Shown here one piece after another: positions 1-9,322 of a DNA stretch of 64,000 nt. Within the stretch, counting starts at the first letter, position 1. Each line of letters starts with the position of its first letter. Source of the DNA: Pleurodeles waltl (lineage: Eukaryota; Chordata; Amphibia; Caudata; Salamandridae); contig NC_090448.1 of the NCBI RefSeq assembly GCF_031143425.1, forward strand, positions 329,418,177-329,482,176. The letters run 5' to 3'. Below the pieces are notes generated by a model, which saw nothing but the letters and a program-made list of their open reading frames with translations, did no database searches and was not told the origin of the DNA. The position numbers were made by a program, and so were the translations under genes.

Positions 1-19
1 AAAAGATCAGGAACAATCA

Positions 20-510
20 GGCCCAAGTCTTCTTAGTGGACCTGGACTGGGCCAGGAGAGTTTGATGCCTGAAACCTCTAGCCATTAGCATGTGTACTCC
101 GATTTGGCTGTCCTTTTGGGAGGACCTTCTGTGACAGCAGTAGGGTAGAGTTTTCCATCCGGCCATGCGCAATCTACTCCTCCATGCCTGGGGATTGAGC
201 TGAAACAATTAGCTTCCTTCAACTTTTTTCCTAAAGTAGTGGATATTATCTTTGTAGCCAGGCATTCACCCACCAAAATGAGCTATGCTGAATGCTAGGA
301 GCTTGTGACCTGGTGTACCGTTCAACACATACATCCCCTCAAGCTCAGTTATCTGATGTGTTGTTTTTTATTCTTCACTTGGCCCAGCAAGGACTTGTTG
401 TAGCTACTCTTAAATGTTACTTGTCATCCTTATTGGATTTTCTACAACTACCTGATCAGTCATCGTTGTTCAAATCACCCGTTGCGATGTGTTTTGACCC
501 ACACGTTTAC
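20..510 (+). pseudogene. DIRS-type tyrosine recombinase N-terminal fragment
   Basis: Broken plus-strand reading resembles the region from the end of RNase H into the N-terminal helical part of a DIRS tyrosine recombinase. Seen: a segment near 30-60 reading VFLVDLDWARR, a later LLLHAWGLS-like motif, and from 292 an open stretch with DVLFFILHLAQQGL followed by TLKCYLSSLLDF and SLFKSPV. The family has a similar order (DVL.FL....G....TLK.YLSAI, then LF..P.V..FLKG). The first 290 bases carry several stops. The catalytic part is absent; the following sequence is an unrelated degenerate repeat. It is a relic, not a functional gene. Confidence 0.5.
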
Positions 511-610
511 ACTAAAACCATTTGTGGTGCCACAGTGGGATCTGAACCTGGTCCTCATTTTCTTAATATCCTTCCCATTTTAACCAATGAAATATATATT
601 TTTTTAAACT

Positions 611-1085
611 GATAAATGGAATGCTTGAATCAATCTCAGCCACTGCTAACTACTCTGGCTCCATCTCAGTCCATCATTATTTAGCACAGCATGCCACCTC
701 ACTTTGGATCCAGCTTATACAAATCAGTCTTGATCCTGCTCGAATTAGAACAGTCAATCCCAAAATGCCTGACAAAGCCCTCCCTGAACCACAACACAAG
801 CAACCCAAGATCAGTTTCACCCTTATTAGGAATCTTAAATCGGGTATTGCTTAGTTTCAGTAGCACTGGGTGCTCGGGACCCATGTCTTGGCATACCCTT
901 CCCATTTAGGGCGTCACAATGAAGTATACAAAGAAGTGATGGATAGAATGCCTGAATTAATCTTGACCACTGGTAAATACTTGGGGCTGAATGTCAGTCC
1001 ATTCATTATTTTGCATACCATGCCATCTAAGTATAGACCCAGCCATATGCAAGTGTTCACAGATGTGACTTTAATTCGACCTGCC
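611..1085. repeat. Degenerate direct duplication, about 325 bp unit
   Basis: A segment starting near 611 (GGAATGCTTGAATCAATCTC) recurs from about 938 (AGAATGCCTGAATTAATCTT). Both are followed by CAGTCCATCATTATTT-like and CATGCCA-like blocks. The second copy is cut short near 1085. I see no coding capacity. It looks like part of a noncoding interspersed repeat; the class is not recognised. Confidence 0.5.
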
Positions 1086-1332
1086 TAATGAACATTAAAG
1101 AGGTAGGTAGCAAATTGCAACCCACTACGATTTGCAGTAATAACAGGTATGGTGGCCTCCTGGGGTTGGCAGACAACCCTGTCTGTGTTTACTTTTGAAT
1201 AAAGTGATTACTTTTTAAGTGCAGCATGTTTTCCTTAAAAGGATAATGGGATATATATTTAAAAATAAAATAAAATGTACCTAACATTTTGTAACTGCAG
1301 ACAGTGGTCCCTTGGACCACTGCCTACTCTTA

Positions 1333-1570
1333 AAGAACAAGTTACTTACCTTCGGTAATGCTTTTTCTGGTGGATACACTAGCTACCTGTGGATTCCTCA
1401 CCTTATGAATTCGTCCTTGCGCCAGCATCTGACGGAAAGTCTTCTACCTAGCTGTCCACGTCGACGAGGAGGTCATAATGGCACGGCTCCATGTGACTCC
1501 GTCTGACGTCACCGTGCCAATAAGAGGCACTCGTCGGCGTGCTGACGTCAGTTTCACCTCATTTTTTCGT
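1333..1570 (+). repeat. DIRS 1 left inverted terminal repeat
   Basis: Begins AAGAACAAGTTACTTACCTT and runs through GTGGATTCCTCACCTTATGA into the CACGTCGACGAGGAGG and CTGACGTCACCGTGCCAATA blocks. These blocks reappear reverse-complemented at 15030-15234. The arms differ by scattered substitutions. Confidence 0.88.
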
Positions 1571-1794
1571 GCCTTTGAGGCAAACAGGTGAGAACCGACC
1601 CATAAAAAAACATAAAGAAAAATACATATACACAAGAACATTTCCCATTAACGCATATATTCACATGAAATATCAGAATATTAGAATATTAAATTACACC
1701 CATAAATACATAAATATATATATATATACATAAACAAATATAAACCATTTACAAGATAACCGTGAAATCAGGCAGGCAACGGGGAGGCGGGAGG
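1571..1794. repeat. AT-rich stretch with a TA microsatellite
   Basis: Lies between the DIRS 1 left terminus and the internal complementary region. It is A+T-rich, with an alternating TA run near 1707-1726 and ATACATA-like repeats. No gene is visible. Confidence 0.6.
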
Positions 1795-1912
1795 AACCGT
1801 GAGGAATCCACAGGTAGCTAGTGTATCCACCAGAAAAAGCGTTACCGAAGGTAAGTAACTTGTTCTTCTGATGGATACAACTACCTGTGGATTCCTCACC
1901 TTATGAATAGAG
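1795..1912. repeat. DIRS 1 internal complementary region
   Basis: The first part (to about 1867) is the reverse complement of the left terminus, including GCGTTACCGAAGGTAAGTAA. The second part (TGATGGATACAACTACCTGT onward) is complementary to the right terminus. The join between them marks where the two ends meet in the circular intermediate and was used here to place the element ends. Confidence 0.85.
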
Positions 1913-1953
1913 TCCCAAAGCCGTACCGCACTCAGTGGTGTGTGCCCACCTGA

Positions 1954-2568
1954 TTACACCAAGAAATCTTGCAATACCGAGCAAGCAATATGACCGTCCC
2001 TCCTCACCTCAGAATCCAAACAGTAATGTTTTGCAAAGGTATGGAGGGACGCCCAAGTTGCCGCCTTACAAATGTCCACTAATGGAACTCCTCTCGCTAG
2101 GGCCGAAGTGGCCGACTTAGCCCTAGTAGAATGGGCCCTGATACCCTCAGGGGGAACTTTCTTCGCCAGAGAGCAACAAACTTTTATACACAGGATGACC
2201 CACCTGGAGATTGTTCGTTTCTGGACCGCTCTGCCTTTCCGCTGTCCAACATACCCTACGAACAGCTGATCATCCAGACGAAAGTCTTTTGTCCTCTCCA
2301 GGTAGAAACTCAGAGCCCTCTTAGGGTCCAATTGATGGAGCCTCTCTTCATCCTTAGAGGGGTGAGGAGGAGGGTAGAACGAGGGAAGGGTAATAGTCTG
2401 ACCCATATGAAAAGGAGTGACAACTTTTGGAAGAAAAGCTGCCCTGGTTTTCAACACCACTCTATCAGGGAAAAACATGGTAAATGGAGGTTTAATAGAA
2501 AGGGCTTGAAGTTCCCCAACCCTTCTAGCAGAAGTAATCGCAATCAAGAAAACAGTCTTTAAGACTAA
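1954..2568 (-). pseudogene. DIRS 1 tyrosine recombinase, catalytic C-terminal part
   Basis: The DIRS enzyme that integrates circular DNA, in place of a DDE integrase. About 200 residues are open. Visible active-site elements: first arginine in SARRVGELQALS, the H-x-x-R box in HSTRAKSAT, then CKAATWASLHTFAKHYCLD carrying the histidine/tryptophan position and the nucleophilic tyrosine. The N-terminal half is missing: the reading starts abruptly at the TIR of Harbinger element 1, and the RNase H end on the far side (near 11135) stops before the recombinase N-terminus. The first codons of the open frame come from Harbinger sequence. Confidence 0.88.
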
Positions 2569-2799
2569 GGGGGTCATTACAACCCTGGCGGATGGTGTTA
2601 AAGCTGCGGTAATACCGCAAACAGGGCAGCAGATAAAAAAAGGGAATTATGACCCTGGCGGAAACCGCCAACAAAGACAGCCACTTTAACACACCGCCCG
2701 CCACGGCGGTACAGACAAGCAGCGCAGCGGTCACCGCCAGCAGACAGGTGGAAGACAATGTACCGCCCATAGTATCACAACCCGCCAATCCGCCACCTT

Positions 2800-2830
2800 T
2801 TCCGGGGCGGATTCACCGTGGATAAAAACA
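2800..2830 (+). promoter_or_regulatory. Candidate transposase promoter (GC box and TATA-like)
   Basis: A GGGGCGG box at 2804-2810 and a GATAAAAACA TATA-like stretch at 2821-2830 precede the exon 1 ATG by about 70 bp. Element 2 keeps both at nearly the same spacing (40629-40635 and about 40646-40655, ATG at 40723). Conservation and position suggest the transposase core promoter; no transcript evidence is available. Confidence 0.4.
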
Positions 2831-2897
2831 CGGCAGAAACAGGTGCTGCAATGGGAAATCGCTCCCCTGAACACATCCCACGAGGAACGAGGACTCC

Positions 2898-2980
2898 ATG
2901 GAGCCGGAACTCCAAATACTCCCTGCGCTTGTCTTTCTGCTTCTCTACGACCACCATCTACGTAGGCACCGAAGACAACG
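2898..2980 (+). pseudogene. HARBI1-like: Harbinger 1 transposase, first coding exon
   Basis: An 83 nt exon: ATG at 2898, 27 codons beginning MEPELQILPALVFLLLY and ending in a basic stretch, then donor GTGAGT at 2981. It ends in phase 2, and joining it to the acceptor at 7805/7806 continues smoothly into the catalytic frame (..HHQLGHVRRW). Elements 2 (40723-40805, also 83 nt) and 3 (59155-59076, 80 nt) have the matching exon with the same donor. That conservation is the main reason to believe it is real despite its size. Confidence 0.7.
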
Positions 2981-3439
2981 GTGAGTACTGCACCTATGAC
3001 ATAGGGGAGGGGGAGGCAAAAGTTAGGGGGACACCCACGAAACACCCCCACCCTCGCATATTACAACGTACACACCAATGCATCCACAAAAATCACTGTA
3101 ACAACCCACAATCCCACTAGAAGAATGAAAAGACAAAGCGAAATCCGTTCAAACATTGTAATGTTGCAATATACATGTCTTGCAAAAATATACAGACATA
3201 TATACGAAATTCAGGCCGAAATAAATACATTACGAGAAGTAGTGCAGATATGTACATAACAATGTCCGTGCACCAACAGTCCAAAAATGCATGGGCGAGG
3301 CCCACAAAATATACCTGACCACAATCGGAGAGAACACTGCCGGGGCATCAGATAGAAATACTACAGGCACCTCAGGGGGAAGGGAAGGGGGGGCACCTCA
3401 GCCGGATGACTGCAAAGCCAGATCCACGATGGGGCTCCA

Positions 3440-3812
3440 TGCCCACTCTGCCATCCTGGGGTGTGCAAAGCCACAGTCTCTCAAGTCTCTACAGTGGGTG
3501 GGATGCCCACTGTGCCATCCTGGGGAGTGCAAAGCCACAGTCTCTCAAGTCTCTACAGTGGGTGGTTTGCCCACTGTTCCATCCTGGGGAGTGCAAAGCC
3601 ACAGTCTCTCAAGTCTCTACAGTGGGTGGGTTGCCCACTGTGCCATCCTGGGGAGTGCAAAGCCACAGTCTCTCAAGTCTCTACAGTGGGTAGATTGCCC
3701 ACTGCTGTATCCTGGGGAGTGCAAAGAAACAGTCTCTCAAGTCTCTACAGTGGGTGGGTTGCCCACTGTTCCATCCTGGGGAGTGGAAAGCCACAGTCTC
3801 TCAAGTCGATAA
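3440..3812. repeat. Minisatellite array A of element 1 (64 bp unit)
   Basis: About six tandem units of 64 bp, with starts spaced at 3491, 3555, 3619, 3683 and 3747. Each contains TCCTGGGGAGTGCAAAGCCA, CAGTCTCTCAAGT and GCCCACTG blocks. Because 64 is not a multiple of three, open frames through it drift between frames, so I do not treat it as coding. The same motif forms arrays in elements 2 and 3. Confidence 0.92.
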
Positions 3813-4030
3813 CATTCTCCACTGGTTCTGGAGAGGGACTGGTGCCCAGAGTGCTTCATCCTGTGCAGGACTGAGGTAGTGGATGCATGTCTCCACTGGT
3901 TCTGGAGGGGGACTCGTGCCCAGACTGGGTTAGTCTCCCGTGAAAGTTCCTGTCCTGTCACTGTCCCAGCTGCACATGGGATAAGGATGCTTGATGTGGC
4001 GGTCTATTCATTCTTACCCGGTGCATGCCC

Positions 4031-4400
4031 TGTTCAGCGGTGCTCTGCCATGGCGGTTCTGGGCTGTTCAGCGGTGCTTTGCCATGGCGGTTCTGGACTG
4101 TTCAGCGGTGCTTTGCCATGGCGGTTCTGGGCTGTTCAGCAGTGCTTTGCCATGGCGGTTCTGGACTGTTCAGCAGTGCTTTGCCATGGCGGTCTTTGCC
4201 CTGTTCAGCGGTGCTTTGCCATGGCGGTGCTTGCCCTGCTCAGCGGTCTTCACCATGGCAGTCTTTGCCCTGTTCAGCGGTGCTTTGCCATGGCGGTTCT
4301 GGACTGTTCAACGGTGCTTTGCCATGGCGGTTCTGGGCTGTTGAGCGGTGCTTTGCCATGGCGGTTCTGGACTGTTCAGCAGTGCTTTGCCATGGTGGTT
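4031..4400. repeat. Minisatellite array B of element 1 (34 bp unit)
   Basis: About eleven units of 34 bp containing TGTTCAGCGGTGCTTTGCCA and TGGCGGTTCTGG. The period is visible at 4031, 4065, 4099 and 4133. Element 2 has a related but distinct 30 bp array at the matching place (41577-41890). Confidence 0.92.
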
Positions 4401-4499
4401 CTGGTACGGACATTGGTATGTGGCATGACATTCCCCCACTGGGCATTGGTGTGTGGCATGACGTTCCCTCATAGCCCACCTGGGCTGTGGCATCCGGGG

Positions 4500-4875
4500 C
4501 CCTCCTGGGCACTGACTCCGGCGGTGGCGGTGGTCCCCTGACCAGTGACGATACTTGGGCCCTCCTGGGCTATGCCTCTGGCGGTAGTCTCCTGACCAGT
4601 GACGATACTTGGGCCCTCCTGGGCTGTGACTCCGGCGGTGGTCTCCTGACCAGTGACGATACTTGGGCCCTCCTGGGCTGTGACTCCGGCGGTGGTCTCC
4701 TGACCAGTGACGATACTTGGGCCCTCCTGGGCTGTGACTCCGGCGGTGGTCTCCTGACCAGTGACGATACTTGGGCCCTCCTGGGCTGTAACTCCGGCGG
4801 TGGTCTCCTGACCAGTGATGAAACTTGGGCCCTCCTGGGCAATGACTCTGGCGGTGGCGGTGGTCTCCTGACCAG
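4500..4875. repeat. Minisatellite array C of element 1 (54 bp unit, in frame)
   Basis: About seven units of 54 bp containing CTGACCAGTGACGATACTTG and a CTCCGGCGG block. On the minus strand one frame reads an 18-residue repeat, TGQETTAGVTAQEGPSIV. This frame is continuous, apart from one TGA near 4905, with the lysine-rich C-terminal part of gene 2. It may therefore encode a repeat domain of that protein. Confidence 0.85.
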
Positions 4876-7341
4876 TGACGACGGTGCTGGCAGTTGTGTC
4901 TCAACCGCCGGGAATGATGCCGCCCTTCTCCGCAGTGACACTTACAACAAGCTGGGCAGACTTCCTCTGGCCCTTCCCCACCTTTGGTGGAGTCACAGCT
5001 GACTATCCAATCCCCTTGGAACCCACGTCAGTTGTTTTCCCACCAGGAGTCTTCACACGGCCCCATCGTCCACTCTCCAATTTCTGAGCCTTGACAGGGG
5101 GTGGGCTGCCAGTGCCTTGGCTCCGGGTCCTACTGCCTGCCCTGGTGGCTGGTGCACTCCACAAACCTTGAACAGGCACCACTGGTATTGGAGGCTTTTT
5201 GGCTGAGGCGCTACGACAGGACTGATGAATTGGAGGGGGGTGTGGGGGCAAAAAGGTCAACTTTACAGAGGGACAGTTTCTGACGAACACTGGGATGGGT
5301 AGTTGGAGGGAGTCTGGGAGTGGAGGAAGAGGAGGTGGTTGTAGGAGGTGTCACTTTAGGTGTTTTGGGTGTAGGTACTGGAGGCTGTCGTGAGGTGGAT
5401 GGATGTTGGATGTGTGATTGCCGGCGTTTGTGTACTTTGGGAGGGGGCGTCACAGACACACTGGGAGAGGACACAGGGGACGTGTAAATGGCAGTGGAAG
5501 TGGTGAGTGCAGGTGAGCGGCTTGGGGTGCTGGGTGTCCTTGTGCGATTCATGGTGCCTGTAGATATGGTGCATGCAGGTGTGTGTGTAGACAGGACTGG
5601 GAGGGAGGAGGGAGAAGAGGAAGAGGGGGACACGGTGGAGGCAGTGGATGTTGCTGTGTCTGTACGTGGGTGAGGCTTGCGTGAGTGCCTGTGGGTTGTG
5701 TGGTGCCTATGTTTGTTTGAGCTACTTGTGTGTGCTGACTTGTGTGCATGCTGGTCTGTAGGTGTGTTTGGGATGGGCTGGGGTACAGGGGATTGGGTCT
5801 GGGTGGAGGAGGTTGGAGGGGGGAGGCAAGACACAGGGACAATGGCTGCCATCAGTGCTGAGGCCAGAGATTGCAGGGTTCGCTGAAGGACAGCCTGACC
5901 AGAATGAATGCCCTCCAGGAATGTATTACCGTGTTGCAACTCTCGTTCTACACCCTGGATGGCATTTACAATGGTAGACTGCCCAACAGTGAGTGACCTG
6001 AGGAGGTCAATGGCCTCCTCACTGAGGGCAGCAGGGGTGACTGGGGCAGGGCCTGAGGTGCCTGGGGCGAAGGAGATGCCCACCCTCCTGGGTGAGCGGG
6101 CACGGGGCGAACGCTGAGGGGCTGCTGGGAGGGCGGTGCTGGTAGGGGAGGTGGCGGCTGTACCTGTAGAAGTGGGGCGCACAGATGGTGCCGCCACCAC
6201 AAGGGAGCCCCCATCGGCAGACGAGTCTGTGTCACTGGTTGGTGATCCGGTGGCCGACGTGAAGCTCCCCTCGCCCTCCGTCCCACTGGTGTATTCAGAG
6301 TCTGTGTTGTGGCCCTCCATGGCCATGTGGGATGCAGCTCCCTCGTACTCCGGTGCCACTGTACCTCCGCCTGATGATGCTGATGTACAAAAGAACAGGG
6401 AGAACAAAAAAAGTGGGGGGGCAAAAGAAAGACAGTTTGAGTGCATGGCATACCGCTACCGTTGGCGGACAAGACAGACACAGCAGCCCCCTGCATTACG
6501 CCGTGCTCCTGCCCTCTGCATATGCAATTTCTGGGATATGGCCTACATGGCAATGGTGGACATATGCACACATGGATGCCACAGGGGCATCTATACCTGT
6601 ACTTGGCACTCTACTGAGGTGGGGTAGAGTGCCACATGGGCTGCATTACAGAGGGGCCTAGTCTTCATGTTTCTGGCTGGCCTAGGTACATCCACAGGCC
6701 TCCTCCCCCACCCAGACCCCTCTACTGCGTGCAAAGTCCGCAGAATGAAGTTGTACTCAACCCCTTGTGTGTGCTGTGATGCCCTCAAGCGCCCATCCAA
6801 CTCCGGGTAGGCCACCGCCAGGATCCGGAACATCAGGGGGGTCATGGTGCGACGGGCACCCCTCCCACGTTGGGAGGCCATCCCCAGCTGAGCCTCCGCC
6901 GTCTTCTTGCTGAAGCGGCGAATATCCTCCCATCTTTTCCGGCAGTGGATGCCCCGTCTCTGGTGGGCCCCCAGGGTCCGGACCTCCTTGGCGATGGCAC
7001 ACCAGATGTCCCTCTTCTGGTGGGCGCTGACCTACATGACATGCACAAGGGAAGAGGAACAGTCATTACCAACTGCACCATCGATGTGAGTGGCCCCCTC
7101 CCTACTCTGGCCATGTGGCCCATTCATTCACATGCATTAATGTTCTATGAACTCTGCCCCCTTCCCTCTTCCAACCAGCCCTCTCCACCCAGGCCTAGCC
7201 CATACAACGTGCTCCCTGTGTACTAACCTGTTGGTCTGGAGGACCGTAGAGTAGCGTGTACTGGGGGAGGACCCCGTCTACCAGTTTCTCAAACTCCTGA
7301 GCAGTGAAGGCAGGGGCCCTTTCCCCAGACGCAGCAGCCAT
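4500..7341 (-). pseudogene. Harbinger 1 gene 2: SANT/Myb, coiled-coil, Ser/Pro/Thr-rich protein
   Basis: Three exons inferred from comparison of three copies. Exon 1 (7341-7228, 114 nt) begins MAAASGERAPAFT and carries the first Myb helix, with donor GTTAGT. Exon 2 (7031-6761) carries the rest (IWCAIAKEVRTLG, HCRKRWEDIRRF), then SQRGRGARR and ILAVAYPELDGRL; its donor is TTGAGT where copies 2 and 3 have GTGAGT, so this copy is damaged. Exon 3 (from 6379) has an acidic start, a helical segment (VGQSTIVNAIQGVERELQHG) predicted to oligomerise, a long Ser/Thr/Pro/His-rich tract to about 5211, a lysine-rich part and possibly the 18-residue repeats. By analogy with Harbinger Myb-like partners it probably binds transposon DNA. 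It lies antisense inside the transposase intron. Confidence 0.72.
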
Positions 7342-7424
7342 CGTCGCTTCCAGACCGAGGTCACAGCAGCACTTGCAGTGTAGGTCCTCTCCTGTCGAAG
7401 GTCAGGTATCTAGTGATGGAACAG

Positions 7425-7650
7425 ATATAAAATGGCGGTGAGGTCCGCGGCGGTGACGTCCGCGGCGGTGCGCATCATCACCGCCGGCGCACCTGTTCAT
7501 TAGCTCCTGGGACCCATAGGGTCCTATGTTAACCAATGCAGCATTGCGCCACGGTCTACGACCGCCTACCGCGACGGTGTGCAACGCCAGCGCAGTTACC
7601 CCACAATCCCATTGTCCCAATTTAGAGGTCAGGCAGCCGCCATTTCAGGG
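7425..7650. promoter_or_regulatory. Candidate gene 2 promoter region with YY1-like and CRE-like motifs
   Basis: Just upstream of gene 2 exon 1. AAAATGGCGGT at about 7430 resembles a YY1 site. It is followed by GGTGACGTCCGCGG (CRE-like core) and repeated GCGGCGGT. A second YY1-like site in the opposite orientation, GCCGCCATTT, lies near 7637-7646. Element 2 preserves both (44624-44670 and about 44813-44823); element 3 preserves the first as a CGTGACAGCCATTTTCA block near 54723-54739. Regulatory function is inferred from position and conservation only. Confidence 0.45.
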
Positions 7651-7805
7651 GTCCACATGGCTATATTTACCTCTGCGTTACACATAGCTAGGCCTACACT
7701 CAACACACATACAGGAAGGGTTTTGTGAGTGGTGTAGTCTTGTGTGTAACTGTGGGTACATACCTGGATGAAAAATGACTGATTTGTCGCTGTTGTCCTT
7801 CGTAG

Positions 7806-8841
7806 GCACCATCAGCTGGGACATGTGAGAAGATGGCAGAATCCTCCGGTGTACCGACCGCTGGTGGACCTGTTGACAATGGAAGAGCGACATGTCATCG
7901 TCACATACCGGTTTGACCGTGCCACAATCCAGGAACTATGTACCCAGTTGGAGCCAGACCTGATGTCACCAATCCGCCATCCGACTGGAATCCCCCCTGA
8001 CGTGCAGGTGCTGTCAGTGCTCTTTTTCCTTGCTAGTGGGCCTTTTCAGACAACAGTGGCCATGGCATCAGGGATGTCCCAGCCCATGTTTTCAAACGTT
8101 TTGTCCAGAGTGTTGTCTGCCCTACTGAAACACGTAAGGAGATACATCATTTTCCCTGAGGTGGAAGATTTGCCTACGGTTAAAGGTGACTTCTATGCCC
8201 TTGGAAATATCCCACCGTCATAGGTGCCATTGATGGGACCCATGTAGCTCTGGTCCCCCCCCCACAGGATTGAACAGGTGTACAGGAACAGGAAGAGTTA
8301 TCATTCTATGAATGTTCAGATGGTCTGTTTGGCAGACCAGTACATCTCCCAGGTAAATGCTATGTTCCCTGGCTCAGTGCATGACGCCTACATCCTGCGG
8401 AATAGCAGCATCCCTGATATGATGGCTCAACTCCAGAGGCACCGTGTATGGCTATTGGGGGACTCTGGTTACCCCAACCTGTCCTGGCTACTGACCCCAG
8501 TGAGGAATCCCAGGACCAGGGCAGAGGAACGGTACAATGAGGCCCATGGGCGGACTAGGAGGGTGATCGAACGCACCTTCGGCATCCTGAAGGCCAGGTT
8601 CAGGTGCCTCCATATGACAGGTGGTTCCCTATTCTACTCACTGAAGAAGGTGTGCGAGATCATCATCGCCTGCTCGATGCTTCATAATTTGGCTTTGCGA
8701 CGCCAGGTGCCTTTTCTGCAGCAGGATGGTCCAGATGACGGTGTTGTAGCAGCTGTGGAGACTGTGGACAGTGATGAGGAGGAAGTTGAGGAAGAAGACA
8801 ACGACAACAGGGAGTCAGTCATACAGCAATATTTCCAGTGA
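7806..8841 (+). pseudogene. HARBI1-like: Harbinger 1 transposase, catalytic exon (HARBI1-like DDE)
   Basis: Acceptor CCTTCGTAG at 7805, then an open frame matching PIF/Harbinger nucleases (DDE_Tnp_4 type): VYRPLVDLLTMEERH, a helix-turn-helix-like SGPFQTTVAMASGMSQPMFS, GAIDGTHVALV with the first catalytic Asp, [12 protein letters not shown] with the second, and RRVIERTFGILKARFRCL with the catalytic Glu. It ends in an acidic tail and SVIQQYFQ. Compared with element 2, a 1 nt deletion near 8215 and an indel in the C run near 8258-8266 shift the frame around the first Asp, so it is inactive. It lacks the 99 bp intron present before DSGYP in copies 2 and 3. Confidence 0.92.
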
Positions 8842-9322
8842 GACACAGGTGAGAACATTTTCATTTTTACCATTACATTAACTTTCACACGTCTACCTCT
8901 ATCCTGTCTGTCGATTTCAACCAGTATTTGGTAACTGAGTTGTACCTTTCCATTACGGTTTCACAGGTGTGGTTACCAACGTGTCATCTGCTTGCATCCT
9001 TCAAGGACTTGTGATGTGTGATATAGGTATGTTGGCTTTACAATAGGAAACGCATTATGACACTGTCATTGATAATATATGTTTACTAAATCACAGACTG
9101 ACTCCAGATTGTTTTGTGTTTCAAGGGTGTTTATTGAAGTGCTCAGAAATGGGAGGTGGTTGTAAAATGAGGATGGGTGATGGCGGAGGAATGTCCATGG
9201 CAGAGGCCAGTCTATTAGTCTCACAGGTGCACTGCCCATCTGGGCATAGGAAGTGGAGCTGGAGCAGTTTAAGTATGGACAGGGTAACAAAGTGGGACAG
9301 TGGGAGGACAATCAGGGTGGTC
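8842..9322. other. Intergenic space between convergent transposase and gene 1
   Basis: The 3' ends of the transposase (plus) and gene 1 (minus) face each other here. Colinear with 46115-46593 of element 2. No further gene is seen; it presumably holds the 3' untranslated regions. An AATAAA-type signal is not obvious at a convincing spot. Confidence 0.5.

Noticed and set aside
1300..1340. Hairpin CAGTGGTCCCTTGGACCACTG beside the DIRS 1 left end as part of the element
   Set aside because: It lies outside the terminus defined by the internal complementary region, and no partner is seen at the right end.
3440..4880. CRISPR-like repeat arrays
   Set aside because: Units are directly adjacent with no unique spacers, and the setting is a eukaryotic transposon. 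They are minisatellites.
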